DNA from: CAVSWT01 sp963782985
Lineage (GTDB): Bacteria > Bacteroidota > Ignavibacteria > Ignavibacteriales > Ignavibacteriaceae
Direction of reading: 5' to 3'
Assembly: GCA_963782985.1 (NCBI GenBank)
Contig: CAWALU010000011.1
Span: 62,001 to 126,000, forward strand
Length of the DNA: 64,000 bases
Both the position numbers and the translations under genes were made by a program. Under the pieces are notes generated by a model. The model worked only from the letters and a program-made list of their open reading frames with translations. It searched no databases and was not told where the DNA came from. Shown one piece after another: positions 15,880 through 24,618 of the stretch. Numbering within the stretch: the first letter of the stretch is position 1; each line of letters opens with the position of its first letter.

Positions 15880-16393
15880 AACAATTTTTAAATATTGCGC
15901 GGTTATTTTTATTGTTTATTTTTTTTTTAACGGATGCAAGAATCCTTTTTCGCCGGCTTTTAATGACAGCGACAATTTATCATCCTTTGCAATTTCCGAT
16001 TTAAAAAAACCTGACGGAGTTTTTCAAAACATACAATATGCTTATACATTTAAAGACACAATAATTTATGGTGAAATGATTAGTCAAGATTTTATTTTTA
16101 CTTACAGAGATTATGAAGAGAACGTTGATAAATCGTGGGGGCGCGATATTGAAATGCGCGCTACCAACGGGTTATTTCAAAACACCCAGCAGGTTGATTT
16201 AATTTGGAATACAATTTTGCTTTCCACTATAGATTCAGTAACTGCAACGTATGTTAGGGGTTATAATTTAACTGTAACTTTTAATCCAACTGATATACAA
16301 AGATATGATGGAAGAGTGAATCTTTCATTACGGAAAAATTCTAAAACTGAAAAATGGCAAATTATAAAGTGGCTGGATGAATCAAATTTTTAA
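15875..16393 (+). CDS. Second lipoprotein, apparent ATT start codon
   Basis: An ATG-initiated frame exists only from 16076, but the same frame is open upstream and encodes a perfect lipoprotein signal, KTIFKYCAVIFIVYFFFNGC, then KNPFSPAF. No ATG, GTG or TTG precedes it. An ATT at 15875 lies seven bases after GGA of AAAGGAAGA and would give MKTIF, parallel to MKTLI of the neighbour. The rare ATT start, as in infC, or a G-to-T change or error are the options. The C-terminal part (YDGRVNLSLRKNS, WQIIKWLDESNF) resembles the end of the first lipoprotein, so the genes are likely diverged duplicates. Confidence 0.7.
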   Translation: MKTIFKYCAVIFIVYFFFNGCKNPFSPAFNDSDNLSSFAISDLKKPDGVFQNIQYAYTFKDTIIYGEMISQDFIFTYRDYEENVDKSWGRDIEMRATNGLFQNTQQVDLIWNTILLSTIDSVTATYVRGYNLTVTFNPTDIQRYDGRVNLSLRKNSKTEKWQIIKWLDESNF

Positions 16394-16411
16394 ATTAGCG
16401 GTTAAATATTT

Positions 16412-17275
16412 ATGATTTTTTTTTGGATTAAAGAATCTTTCAAATTAATTGGAAGAGCGAAAGGCTCGTTTTTTATCTCATTAATTTCTATGACCATTTC
16501 TGTTTTTTTAATTATTACTTCAATTGTATTAATTAGAATTTCTGATATTCTTCAAAGCGGAGTTAAAGAAAACATTACCATAAATATCTTCTTAAAAGAT
16601 TCTTTCTCAGATGAAGATATAAAGCAATTTAAAAATAAATTAAGCGATGAAGAATTTACAAAGCAAGCTAAATTTATCAGCAAAGAAAAAGCCGCTGATA
16701 ATTTTATAAAAGAAACCGGCGAAGATTTTAGAAAAATTTTAGATTACAATCCTTTGCCCGCTTCATTTTCTCTGTCGCTAAAAGAAAATTTTGTAAATAA
16801 AAATTCATTGCAAACCGTAATAAATAAACTTCAAAAATATCCTAACGTTGACGAGGTAGTTTTTAAAGATGAGTTTGTTTACACGCTGCTTTCTTATCTC
16901 GATAATATTAAAAAGTACATTTTTATTTTTACCGGAATTTTATTTTTCATTTCAATTTACATTGTTTACAGCACGGTTAAACTCATTATCAATTCCAAAT
17001 ACGAAGAAATGGAAACAATGAAACTCGTGGGCGCAAAGCTGTCAACTATAAAAGCTCCGGTTATTTTAAACTCAATTTACATCGGATTTTTTGCGGCAAT
17101 AATTTCTGCGGGAATTTTTATAGCGCTGCTTTACTACATAAATAATCACACGCTTTTTACTTTTTTAATTGATAAAAATTTAATTTTATATACAGCCGCC
17201 CTTTTAATTATTGGTCCTATTATTTCTGCAGCTATAAGTCTTTTCACTCTTAGAAAAATAAGTTTAAAGATTTGA
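16412..17275 (+). CDS. ftsX: Cell division protein FtsX
   Basis: The 287-residue membrane protein has a first helix near residues 20-42, a periplasmic domain of about 110 residues (with ISKEKAADNFIKETGEDF and LDYNPLPASFSL, typical of FtsX), and three helices in the last third. The motif EEMETMKLVGAKLSTIKAP is the FtsX cytosolic loop that contacts FtsE. FtsEX controls peptidoglycan hydrolases at the septum. ftsE is not adjacent here. Start ATG 16412 has only a weak ribosome binding site. Confidence 0.93.
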   Translation: MIFFWIKESFKLIGRAKGSFFISLISMTISVFLIITSIVLIRISDILQSGVKENITINIFLKDSFSDEDIKQFKNKLSDEEFTKQAKFISKEKAADNFIKETGEDFRKILDYNPLPASFSLSLKENFVNKNSLQTVINKLQKYPNVDEVVFKDEFVYTLLSYLDNIKKYIFIFTGILFFISIYIVYSTVKLIINSKYEEMETMKLVGAKLSTIKAPVILNSIYIGFFAAIISAGIFIALLYYINNHTLFTFLIDKNLILYTAALLIIGPIISAAISLFTLRKISLKI

Positions 17276-17583
17276 TGTAATTTTATTATTATTTAATTTT
17301 TAACGCTTAAATAATAATAAGCCTCGGTAAATAATTTTGTTTGTTGAAGCGAGTTTACTATAAAAACTTTCTTATTATTTATCAAAAGACCCATTAGAAA
17401 TTGTGTCATTCAGAAGGAAACTATTTATCTTAAAGAATGCGGCGGCGAAAAGAGTTTTGCAGAATGGCTGGCGACCTTACGAAAACAAAAATATAATCAT
17501 CTTTTTTGAAAAATAAGGTATATTATTTTTGGTTATTGAAGTAAAAACAAATATCTAAATGTTTAAAGTATTTATATAAAAAT
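17276..17583. other. Leader gap of the polysaccharide locus
   Basis: About 308 bp without a gene. GTCATTCAGAAGG at 17405 matches the left end of the hairpin at 20377-20443, and GCAGAATGGC at about 17460 is a decayed right end. The promoter of the exopolysaccharide genes probably lies in the AT-rich 17500-17580 part, but I see no clear consensus. Confidence 0.4.
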
Positions 17584-19170
17584 ATGCCCACTAAAATTCC
17601 TTTATTAATTTTTATCCTTTCATTATTTTGTTCTCTATCAGCACAGATAATTCCAAATTATGAAGAAAGATCTTTTTCTTCCATCTCCGATTCATTAAGA
17701 AATGAAATTTATGGCTACAAAGGGGCAAGCCAAAGCGTTGATCCGGATGAATATATTATAGGAGCAGGTGATAAATTATTTATTTCAATTAGCGGTTACA
17801 ATGATTTTAATTACAATGTAATTGTTAATCAAGATGGACAAATTTATGTTCCTAAGGTTGGCGGAGTTGATTTAAAAAATAAAACTTTAAGCCAAGCAAA
17901 AGAAATAATCATAAAAAATATTTTACAATATTTTAAAGATGTGGATGTTTTTATATCATTAAGTGATTTAAGAAAAATTAAAGTAGCACTCCTTGGCGAT
18001 GTCAATAAATCTTCATCATACATTCTCTCTGCAAATTCACGGTTAATGGATTTGATTGTTAAATCTTTCGGTTTAACACAAACATCAAATTATAGAAACA
18101 TTAAAATTATTAGCGCAGATGGTTCGCAAAATAGTTTTGACTTGCTTTCATTTTTAAGATTTGGAGATAAAAAAGATAATCCTTTACTTAATGATGATGA
18201 TGTAGTAATTGTTGATAAAGTAGATAAAATTGTTTTAATAAACGGAAGAGTAAAATATCCCGGAACTTATGAATTTATTAAAGATGAAACGGCAGGCAGT
18301 CTATTAAAACTTGCCGGAGGGGTATTATCTAAAGCCCGAACTGATTCTATTGAACTAGTTAGATTTGATGCTGAAGGGAAAAATCAAATAAGCGAATATT
18401 ATTCCTTAGATGAAATTTTTAACGATAATATTATTTTAAATAACAGAGATAATATTTTAGTGAGAGAAATTCCTGAGTATCTTGAGGACAAGTATGTGCT
18501 GATAAATGGTTACGTAAAATATCCAGGATATTATAAAATAATTGAAAACAAAACTACTCTTAGCCAAATAATATCAGAAGCCGGCGGATTTAGAAATGAA
18601 GCTTCGTTAGTTGATGCGGAATTAAAACGTAATGTTGTAAATGAAGAATATGATCCGGAGTATGAACGGTTAAAAAATACTCCCCGCGCTGATATGACGG
18701 ATGATGAATACGCATATTTAAAGGCAAAATCGCGTCAGCGCAAAGGAAAAGTGGTTGTAGATTTTGAAAAGTTGTTTCATCAAAATGATATTTCCGAAAA
18801 TGTAATTCTAAAGCGAAGTGATGAAATAATTATCCCTGAGAAAAAAAACTACGTAATACTTCTGGGTCAAGTTGTAAAGCCAGGCAATATAATTTATAAT
18901 AAGAAATTTAACGTGGATGATTACATTCAATTAGCAGGCGGATTTGGGTGGCGGGCTTTGGATGGAGACGTTAGAATAATTAGAGCAAATACCGGCGAAT
19001 GGATTGACGCCGACGATGCGGAAGAAATAAAACCCGGCGATACGATTTGGATTCCTGAAGATATCCCCGGTCCAAGATTTTGGGATGTGTTTACAGCCTC
19101 GCTTCAAGTTTTAGGTCAGGTGGCTGCAGTTGTAGCCGCTACAGTTGCCGTTATTGTAGCTACAAGGTGA
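17584..19170 (+). CDS. Wza-like polysaccharide export protein, SLBB domains
   Basis: The 528-residue product has a signal peptide (1-20, ending SLSAQ). A polysaccharide-export domain follows (about 55-135: VDPDEYIIGAGDKLFISISG, then GQIYVPKVGGVDL), then several SLBB domains (KVALLGDVNKSS, VLINGRVKYPGTYEF, VLINGYVKYPGYYKI, VILLGQVVKPGNI). It ends in a hydrophobic, Ala/Val-rich C-terminal helix (about 505-527) that may cross the outer membrane. It should form the outer-membrane export channel for the polysaccharide made by this locus, paired with the Wzz-like protein 4 bp downstream. Confidence 0.9.
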   Translation: MPTKIPLLIFILSLFCSLSAQIIPNYEERSFSSISDSLRNEIYGYKGASQSVDPDEYIIGAGDKLFISISGYNDFNYNVIVNQDGQIYVPKVGGVDLKNKTLSQAKEIIIKNILQYFKDVDVFISLSDLRKIKVALLGDVNKSSSYILSANSRLMDLIVKSFGLTQTSNYRNIKIISADGSQNSFDLLSFLRFGDKKDNPLLNDDDVVIVDKVDKIVLINGRVKYPGTYEFIKDETAGSLLKLAGGVLSKARTDSIELVRFDAEGKNQISEYYSLDEIFNDNIILNNRDNILVREIPEYLEDKYVLINGYVKYPGYYKIIENKTTLSQIISEAGGFRNEASLVDAELKRNVVNEEYDPEYERLKNTPRADMTDDEYAYLKAKSRQRKGKVVVDFEKLFHQNDISENVILKRSDEIIIPEKKNYVILLGQVVKPGNIIYNKKFNVDDYIQLAGGFGWRALDGDVRIIRANTGEWIDADDAEEIKPGDTIWIPEDIPGPRFWDVFTASLQVLGQVAAVVAATVAVIVATR

Positions 19171-19174
19171 AAAA

Positions 19175-20305
19175 TTGAGTTATCATCAAATATTAAATAT
19201 TATAATTTTTAATCGGAATGTAATTTTAAAAGTTACAATTCTGTCAACAATATTTTTGTTCCTGCTTTTATATTTTGTTTATCCGCTTACATATAGAGCT
19301 GAAGCAACAATTTTACCTCCAAGTGATAACCCCAGCCCGAATAGTTTAAGCGCAATTTTAAGCGGTTCAAATTTTACTAATTTATTAACCGGCGGAAGCT
19401 CAGGTAATTCACAGCTGTACATGGAAATATTAAAAAGCCGTTCCGCTTCGGAATATGTTGTGAAGAAAAATAATCTTTATAATTATTTAGATTCAAAAAA
19501 TCTTTATAGCGCCGCGGAAAAATTATCTAAAAAATTAAATGTGGAAGTAACCAAAGAAGGAATTATAAAACTTAACATTGATGTAAAAACAAAAATCTTC
19601 CCGATGATTTTTGATAATACTGATTCAGTTAGAAAATTTGCCGCCGAACTTACAAACTCTTTTGTTGATGCGTTGGATAAAATGAATAAGCAAAAATTAT
19701 CATCTAAAGCTAAACGCGGAAGAGAATATATTGAATCGCAATTAAAAATTACCAAAGCAAGCTTAGACTCTGTTGAAAACGCGTTATCAGATTTTCAAAA
19801 AAAGAATAAAACATTTGCGTTGCCTCAACAAATAACCGCTTCATTAGATGCAGCCGCTCGTTTAAAATCTGAAATAACAAAAACCGAAATTGAAATTGGA
19901 ATGCTTAAACAAAATTTACGCGAAGACAATAAAGCAATTTTGTCGCTACAAAATAAACTATCTGAATTAAAGCAGCAATACAGCAAAATGGAAATGGGAA
20001 GTCAGGATTATTTACTTGCCTTTAAAGATGTGCCGGCATTAGGTAAAGAGTTAACTGAACTTTTACGCGAAGTTAAAATTCAAAATGAAGTTTACCAGGT
20101 TTTGCAGCAGCAATATTATCAGGAATTAATTCAGGAGAATAAAGACATTCCTACAATTGAAGTGTTGGATGAAGCCATTCCGCCTCTTAAAGCGTCTGAG
20201 CCGAGAGTAGTTTTTTCTTCGGCGCTTGGAGGAGTTTTTGTTTTTTTGCTGATGTCGCTTATCTTCATTTATAAAGAGAAAAAACTTTTAGTTGTTAAAC
20301 AATAG
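19175..20305 (+). CDS. Wzz/GumC-type chain-length determinant, no kinase domain
   Basis: The 376-residue inner-membrane protein has one helix near residues 14-36, the Wzz domain with FVYPLTYRAEATILPPSDNP, and a long coiled coil (about 185-320). A second helix at about 345-366 follows the EVLDEAIPPLKASEPR segment that usually precedes it. It ends soon after, so the tyrosine kinase part of Wzc is missing. The start is TTG 19175 with AAGGTGA before it, 4 bp after the exporter gene. It sets chain length and contacts the Wza channel. Confidence 0.88.
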   Translation: MSYHQILNIIIFNRNVILKVTILSTIFLFLLLYFVYPLTYRAEATILPPSDNPSPNSLSAILSGSNFTNLLTGGSSGNSQLYMEILKSRSASEYVVKKNNLYNYLDSKNLYSAAEKLSKKLNVEVTKEGIIKLNIDVKTKIFPMIFDNTDSVRKFAAELTNSFVDALDKMNKQKLSSKAKRGREYIESQLKITKASLDSVENALSDFQKKNKTFALPQQITASLDAAARLKSEITKTEIEIGMLKQNLREDNKAILSLQNKLSELKQQYSKMEMGSQDYLLAFKDVPALGKELTELLREVKIQNEVYQVLQQQYYQELIQENKDIPTIEVLDEAIPPLKASEPRVVFSSALGGVFVFLLMSLIFIYKEKKLLVVKQ

Positions 20306-20376
20306 GTTTGTAGTTAGTCATGGTTAATAAAAAAATGTTGCATTTATTTATTATTAGAATAATCAAAAGAGTTTGC

Positions 20377-20443
20377 GTCATTCAGAAGGCATCTTATTAA
20401 ATTAAAAATGAGGCCAGCGAAAAAAGGATTCTCACTGAATGAC
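20377..20443. repeat. Palindromic hairpin element
   Basis: GTCATTCAG at 20377-20385 and CTGAATGAC at 20435-20443 are perfect inverted repeats around an AT-rich centre. A partial copy lies at 17405-17468. It occupies the gap between wzz and the sugar decarboxylase gene. Confidence 0.6.
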
Positions 20444-20493
20444 AACCACAATATTGTAATGATCATTAATAAATTAAATTGAAAGGAATTAAT

Positions 20494-21438
20494 TTGTACA
20501 AACCCACGGCAATTGTAACAGGCGGCGCAGGATTTTTAGGTTCGCATTTGTGCGACAAACTTTTATCTGAAGGTTTAAAAGTTGTTTGCATCGATAATTT
20601 ATTGACCGGAAATATGGAAAACATCGCTCATCTTTTTACAAATGAAAACTTCAGCTTTATTAAGCATGACGTTACAAATTATATCTTTGTCCCCGGACGA
20701 ATTGATTACATACTTCATTTTGCCTCTCCCGCAAGCCCGATAGATTATTTAAAATTTCCAATTCAAACTTTAAAAGTCGGCTCGCTCGGCACGCATAAGG
20801 CTCTAGGTTTAGCTAAAGAAAAAAAGGCGCGATTTTTATTAGCGTCAACTTCGGAAGTTTACGGCGATCCGTCAGTTCATCCTCAAAGCGAAGATTATTG
20901 GGGAAATGTAAATCCCATTGGTCCGCGAGGAGTTTACGACGAAGCAAAAAGATTTGCCGAAGCTATTACCATGGCTTATAACCGCTTCCACGGAGTTGAA
21001 ACAAGAATAGTTAGAATCTTTAATACTTACGGTCCGCGAATGAGATTAGACGATGGAAGAGCTTTGCCTGCTTTTGTGGGACAAGCTTTACGCGGCGAAG
21101 ACTTAACCGTTTTTGGAGATGGATCGCAGACGCGAAGTTTTTGTTTTGTTTCAGATCTCGTAAATGGAATTTATAAATTATTGATGTCGAATGAAGTTGA
21201 ACCGGTAAACATCGGCAATCCCGATGAAATAACAATCAAACAATTTGCCGAAGAAGTTTTAAAGATTACTAAAAGCAAAAGTAAAATTGCATATAAAGAA
21301 TTACCGGTTGACGATCCCAAAATCCGCCAGCCCAATATTGAAAAAGCCGAAAGGATACTTAACTGGAAACCTAAAGTTGACAGAAGCGAAGGACTGAAGA
21401 TAACTATAGATTATTTTAAGAAAACAGAAAAATTTTAA
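20494..21438 (+). CDS. UDP-glucuronate decarboxylase (UDP-xylose synthase)
   Basis: The protein of about 314 residues is an extended short-chain dehydrogenase. It has the Rossmann motif VTGGAGFLGSHLCDKLL, STSEVYGDP for the catalytic Ser/Thr, and YDEAKRFAEA with the Tyr-Lys pair. It also has RIFNTYGPRMRLDDGR, PAFVGQALRGEDLTVFGDG and QTRSFCFVSDLVNG, text that marks UXS enzymes. It converts UDP-glucuronate to UDP-xylose via NAD. I chose TTG 20494 (six bases after AAAGGA) over TTG 20479, which would overlap the ribosome binding site. It probably supplies xylose for the surface glycan. Confidence 0.92.
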   Translation: MYKPTAIVTGGAGFLGSHLCDKLLSEGLKVVCIDNLLTGNMENIAHLFTNENFSFIKHDVTNYIFVPGRIDYILHFASPASPIDYLKFPIQTLKVGSLGTHKALGLAKEKKARFLLASTSEVYGDPSVHPQSEDYWGNVNPIGPRGVYDEAKRFAEAITMAYNRFHGVETRIVRIFNTYGPRMRLDDGRALPAFVGQALRGEDLTVFGDGSQTRSFCFVSDLVNGIYKLLMSNEVEPVNIGNPDEITIKQFAEEVLKITKSKSKIAYKELPVDDPKIRQPNIEKAERILNWKPKVDRSEGLKITIDYFKKTEKF

Positions 21439-21448
21439 GCTGACTTTA

Positions 21449-22981
21449 ATGTCAAAAAAATTTACTTCAACAATTGCCGGCGCATCATTATTAATAACCG
21501 GAGTTGGATTAGTAAGCAGGGGATTGGGATTTTTTAGGGAAGCAGCTTACGCAAGCAAGTTCGGCTTAAAATCAGAATTTGATATTTATTTAATCGGCGC
21601 AGTTGTTCCTATCATTATTAATACCGCTGTACAATTCCTTTCACAAAATTATTTCATACCAGCATATCATAAAAAGCAGCAAAGCGGCAATCAAGAAGCT
21701 ATTCAGTTTTTCAAAAATACTTTTTGGCTTTTCTGTCTTTCTTCAATCTTGATTACAGGCATTTTATTTTTTGCAGCGCCATTAATAATTAATTTTTATC
21801 TGAGCGGCGCGGGTGACGCTGCAAAGGAAGCTGCTTCGAATGTTTTTAGAATTTTTATATTTACGATTCCATTTAACGCCGGCGTTGCCGTAATGTCGTC
21901 ATACATGAATGCAGAATTTAATTTCAAAGCGCCAGCGGTTTCAAATTTATTTTTAAATATTTCAATAATTTTTCTTGTAATTATTTTTAGCGATACCTGG
22001 GGCGTTTATACAATACCTTTTGGATATATTGCCGGTTCGCTGCTCCAATTTATTTATCTATTTTTCATCACTGAAAAAGAGATTCATTTTTCATTTTCAT
22101 CTCTTAACAAAAATATTTTTCATTTAGAAGGCGCAAGCTCAACCATAATTTTTATAGTATTAATAGAAATTTTAAATCAACTTTATATTTTAATTGACAG
22201 ATATTTTTATTCAGAGGTTAATTCCGGCGGCATTGCCTCGCTTAACTATGCTATGGTTTTGTTTGCTTTGCCAGTTACTCTATTCTCGATAGCATTATCT
22301 ACGGCAATATTTCCCCAATTATCTCATTCTTTCAATTCAAAAAATCATGAATTACTTCAGCGCCATTTTAATAGGGGAATAAGAATAATAATATTTATTT
22401 ACATGCCTGTTACTTTTGTTTTTTATTTTTATGGCAGCGGAATAATCAGCCTATTGTACGAACGTGGCGAGTTTAATCCGAGAGATACTATTATGACATT
22501 TAGCATTCTTAAAATTTATTCGCTTAGTTTTTTGTTTTACGCGTCTTATGCAGTAATAAATAAGATGATATATGGCGCGGGGTTAGTAAAGCAGCTATTA
22601 TATCTTTCTCTCTTTGTAATTGCTCTAAAAATTATTTTTAATATTTTACTGGTGCAAAACTTAAACTCAGAAGGGTTAGCTTTAGCTACTACAATTTGCT
22701 ACATAACTTTAAGTTTCTCCGGCTTCTTTTTAATTAGAATTAAAATTGGAATAAAAGGATTCCGCTCAATAATCTTAAATTTCATTTTGTTACTTATTTC
22801 TTCTTTTATCGCTCTCTTTCTAAGCAATGAACTTGCATCTTTATTTTTGATGCCTGCAAAATTTAATTTTATTCTTAGCTTCGTTTTGTTTTTAATTATT
22901 TATTGGATAAATGTTCATTTTATAAATCATGAAGAATATTCTTGGGTTAAAAAAATGGTTCAAGAATTTACCAGCAATTAA
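21449..22981 (+). CDS. MurJ/MviN-type flippase of the MOP superfamily
   Basis: The 510-residue protein has about 14 hydrophobic segments and no signal peptide. The N-terminal text SLLITGVGLVSRGLGFFREA is the MviN/MurJ hallmark (normally SRVLGFVRD), and QNYFIPAYHKKQQSG and LLYERGEFNPRDT are also MurJ-like. MurJ flips lipid II, but its position between polysaccharide genes suggests it flips the undecaprenyl-linked repeat unit, as Wzx does. Which of the two substrates applies cannot be seen from sequence alone. It lies 10 bp after the decarboxylase gene. Confidence 0.85.
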   Translation: MSKKFTSTIAGASLLITGVGLVSRGLGFFREAAYASKFGLKSEFDIYLIGAVVPIIINTAVQFLSQNYFIPAYHKKQQSGNQEAIQFFKNTFWLFCLSSILITGILFFAAPLIINFYLSGAGDAAKEAASNVFRIFIFTIPFNAGVAVMSSYMNAEFNFKAPAVSNLFLNISIIFLVIIFSDTWGVYTIPFGYIAGSLLQFIYLFFITEKEIHFSFSSLNKNIFHLEGASSTIIFIVLIEILNQLYILIDRYFYSEVNSGGIASLNYAMVLFALPVTLFSIALSTAIFPQLSHSFNSKNHELLQRHFNRGIRIIIFIYMPVTFVFYFYGSGIISLLYERGEFNPRDTIMTFSILKIYSLSFLFYASYAVINKMIYGAGLVKQLLYLSLFVIALKIIFNILLVQNLNSEGLALATTICYITLSFSGFFLIRIKIGIKGFRSIILNFILLLISSFIALFLSNELASLFLMPAKFNFILSFVLFLIIYWINVHFINHEEYSWVKKMVQEFTSN

Positions 22982-23237
22982 AATTCTACTAATAAAATTT
23001 TTGTTTATTTCAAATCTCAAATTTGCCTTTTACATATCGGATTAATAAATTGTGTTTAACATTCTTCCCAATTTCATTTCGACCAAAAAGAATAAAAATA
23101 GAAAATTCTTTCATACCGCTGAATTGTAGTTCAAATAATGAAATTTCTCTCTAAGGCTTAATCTTTTCTTTCTGTTTTATTGAATTGATGAACATAGTTA
23201 GATTTCTAAATAATTATATATAATAAAGGAGTAATTT

Positions 23238-23804
23238 ATGTCAGGTAAAATTTGGACTTACGAAACTTTAGCTAAAGCAAGCATGGACGATCTTGAAAAT
23301 ATTTTGCTGAAGGGAACTCCGCCGGACATAGATGCGCTTAATGGATATATTTACTGCGGATGGAATCATGAATGGATTGGAAATCTTTCAGGCAAAAAAT
23401 TTAAAAAGGGCTTTATGAAAAAGAACGGAAAGAATTTTGGCTTTAATGAACTTGTGGTGCAGGATGGCAAGGAGTATCTGGGTGAATGGAAAACTCAATT
23501 AAACAATGAGGGCAAGCCTACACAGCTTGGCTACTTTAGAACTTCATACTTGAAAGATGAACCATTTACAAAACTGTATGAACCGTATTTGCATCTGGCG
23601 CATTTTAATTATGACATAGACGGTTTTCATAAATGGTATTATAGTTTTTTTAGAGTCATAAGAGATTTTGTGGTTTGTCCAAATGAAGGCGATAATGAAT
23701 TAATGTTGTGCAAAGCGTATTTAAGAGTTTTCCCTTTCTTAAATATTTTTTACTGCTATTTTTTATTGGGACATAGAGAAAAAATTAAATATTTACCGTG
23801 GTAA
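23238..23804 (+). CDS. Hypothetical 188-residue protein
   Basis: I do not recognise a family. AAAGGAG before ATG 23238 is a good ribosome binding site. The product has no signal peptide. The N-terminal half contains GYIYCGWNHEWIGNLSGKKF, followed by KKGFMKKNGKNFGFNELV and EYLGEWKTQ, rich in aromatic residues and Gly as in a beta-barrel lipid-binding fold. The C-terminus has a hydrophobic stretch, RVFPFLNIFYCYFLLGH. It ends 2 bp before the end of the convergent methyltransferase gene. Confidence 0.7.
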   Translation: MSGKIWTYETLAKASMDDLENILLKGTPPDIDALNGYIYCGWNHEWIGNLSGKKFKKGFMKKNGKNFGFNELVVQDGKEYLGEWKTQLNNEGKPTQLGYFRTSYLKDEPFTKLYEPYLHLAHFNYDIDGFHKWYYSFFRVIRDFVVCPNEGDNELMLCKAYLRVFPFLNIFYCYFLLGHREKIKYLPW

Positions 23805-23806
23805 AA

Positions 23807-24463
23807 TTATTTTAACTTTTTTAAAACTACCTCGATAGAATATTCTCCATCACTGTGCAGCTGAGGATCATTTACAGTTTTTCCTTCGTTGCACTCTTTT
23901 GCGTATATAATTTCATAATTATTTAAATTTCTTTTTATTAATGGAATAATCCCTATTGTATCGGGAGCCTCATCTTTATCAATTAAAAAAAATGCTGTGT
24001 GGTTAGGGTTAAATCGTGACGGCAAAGTTTTTTTCTTTTCATAAAGATCACGATGAGGGATGTAAATAATTAAATAGCCTCCTTTTTTTAACACGCGAAA
24101 CCAATTCTTTAATGCTGCAGCATGATCTTGCATATGTTCAAGTGTGTGAGATGAATAAACGAAATCGAATTGTTCATTATTAAGCCCGTTTAAATATTGT
24201 GCATCGCCATGTTCAAAATCCCAGCCTCTTGCATTTGGCACAACTAAATCACCTCCAAACCCGATGTCCAATCCACTGCCTTGCAAGTAATTTTCGAAAA
24301 AGTTTTCACGTTCTCTTCTTTGCTTTGCTTTTGAAGTCTCTCCCGGAACAAACGGTCTATTACCATTTAAATATTTTTTCTTTAAGTAAGAGTGGTAAAG
24401 ATTTGCTCCAAAATTCCAAATCGGTTTAGGAGTTGTTTTATTTAAGAATGAAAGAATACTCAT
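23807..24463 (-). CDS. SAM-dependent methyltransferase in the glycan locus
   Basis: The 218-residue protein has LQGSGLDIGFGGDLVVPNA as SAM motif I, then DFVYSSHTLEHMQDHAAALK and FRVLKKGGYLIIYIPHRD, the post-motif text of the Methyltransf_11 group. The N-terminal 30 residues (KTTPKPIWNFGANLYHSYL) resemble those of glycan-modifying members. It may methylate a sugar or lipid-linked intermediate. The gene runs opposite to the genes before it and shares its strand with the damaged glycosyltransferases to the right. Confidence 0.85.
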   Translation of the reverse strand: MSILSFLNKTTPKPIWNFGANLYHSYLKKKYLNGNRPFVPGETSKAKQRRERENFFENYLQGSGLDIGFGGDLVVPNARGWDFEHGDAQYLNGLNNEQFDFVYSSHTLEHMQDHAAALKNWFRVLKKGGYLIIYIPHRDLYEKKKTLPSRFNPNHTAFFLIDKDEAPDTIGIIPLIKRNLNNYEIIYAKECNEGKTVNDPQLHSDGEYSIEVVLKKLK

Positions 24464-24466
24464 AAA

Positions 24467-24580
24467 TTAATTCCCATCTTGATTTAATAAATTCCAAAAG
24501 TCATCTGCAATAGTATCTCTGTTAAAATTTTGATTTACAAAGTTGTATCCATTAGTTCCTAATTCGAAAGCCAAGAAAAT
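24467..24580 (-). pseudogene. C-terminal fragment of a family 4 glycosyltransferase
   Basis: On the minus strand, the end of a glycosyltransferase reads LGTNGYNFVNQNFNRDTIAD, then DFWNLLNQDGN and a stop at 24467. It matches the end of the frameshifted transferase at 26574 (YGVNGFNYVKERFNLDQIAD). Nothing upstream continues the homology, so only about 35 codons survive. The asparagine-synthase-like gene starts its 3' end 30 bp away and is thus flanked by two transferase tails. Confidence 0.6.
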
Positions 24581-24618
24581 ATCGAAATGTACATATTTTA
24601 AGTAATTCGATTAAAAAA

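Noticed and set aside
22982..23237. Another inverted-repeat element (CATTTCGACC and GAAATTTCTCTC text)
   Set aside because: The resemblance to the element at 296-463 is partial and no paired ends could be found.
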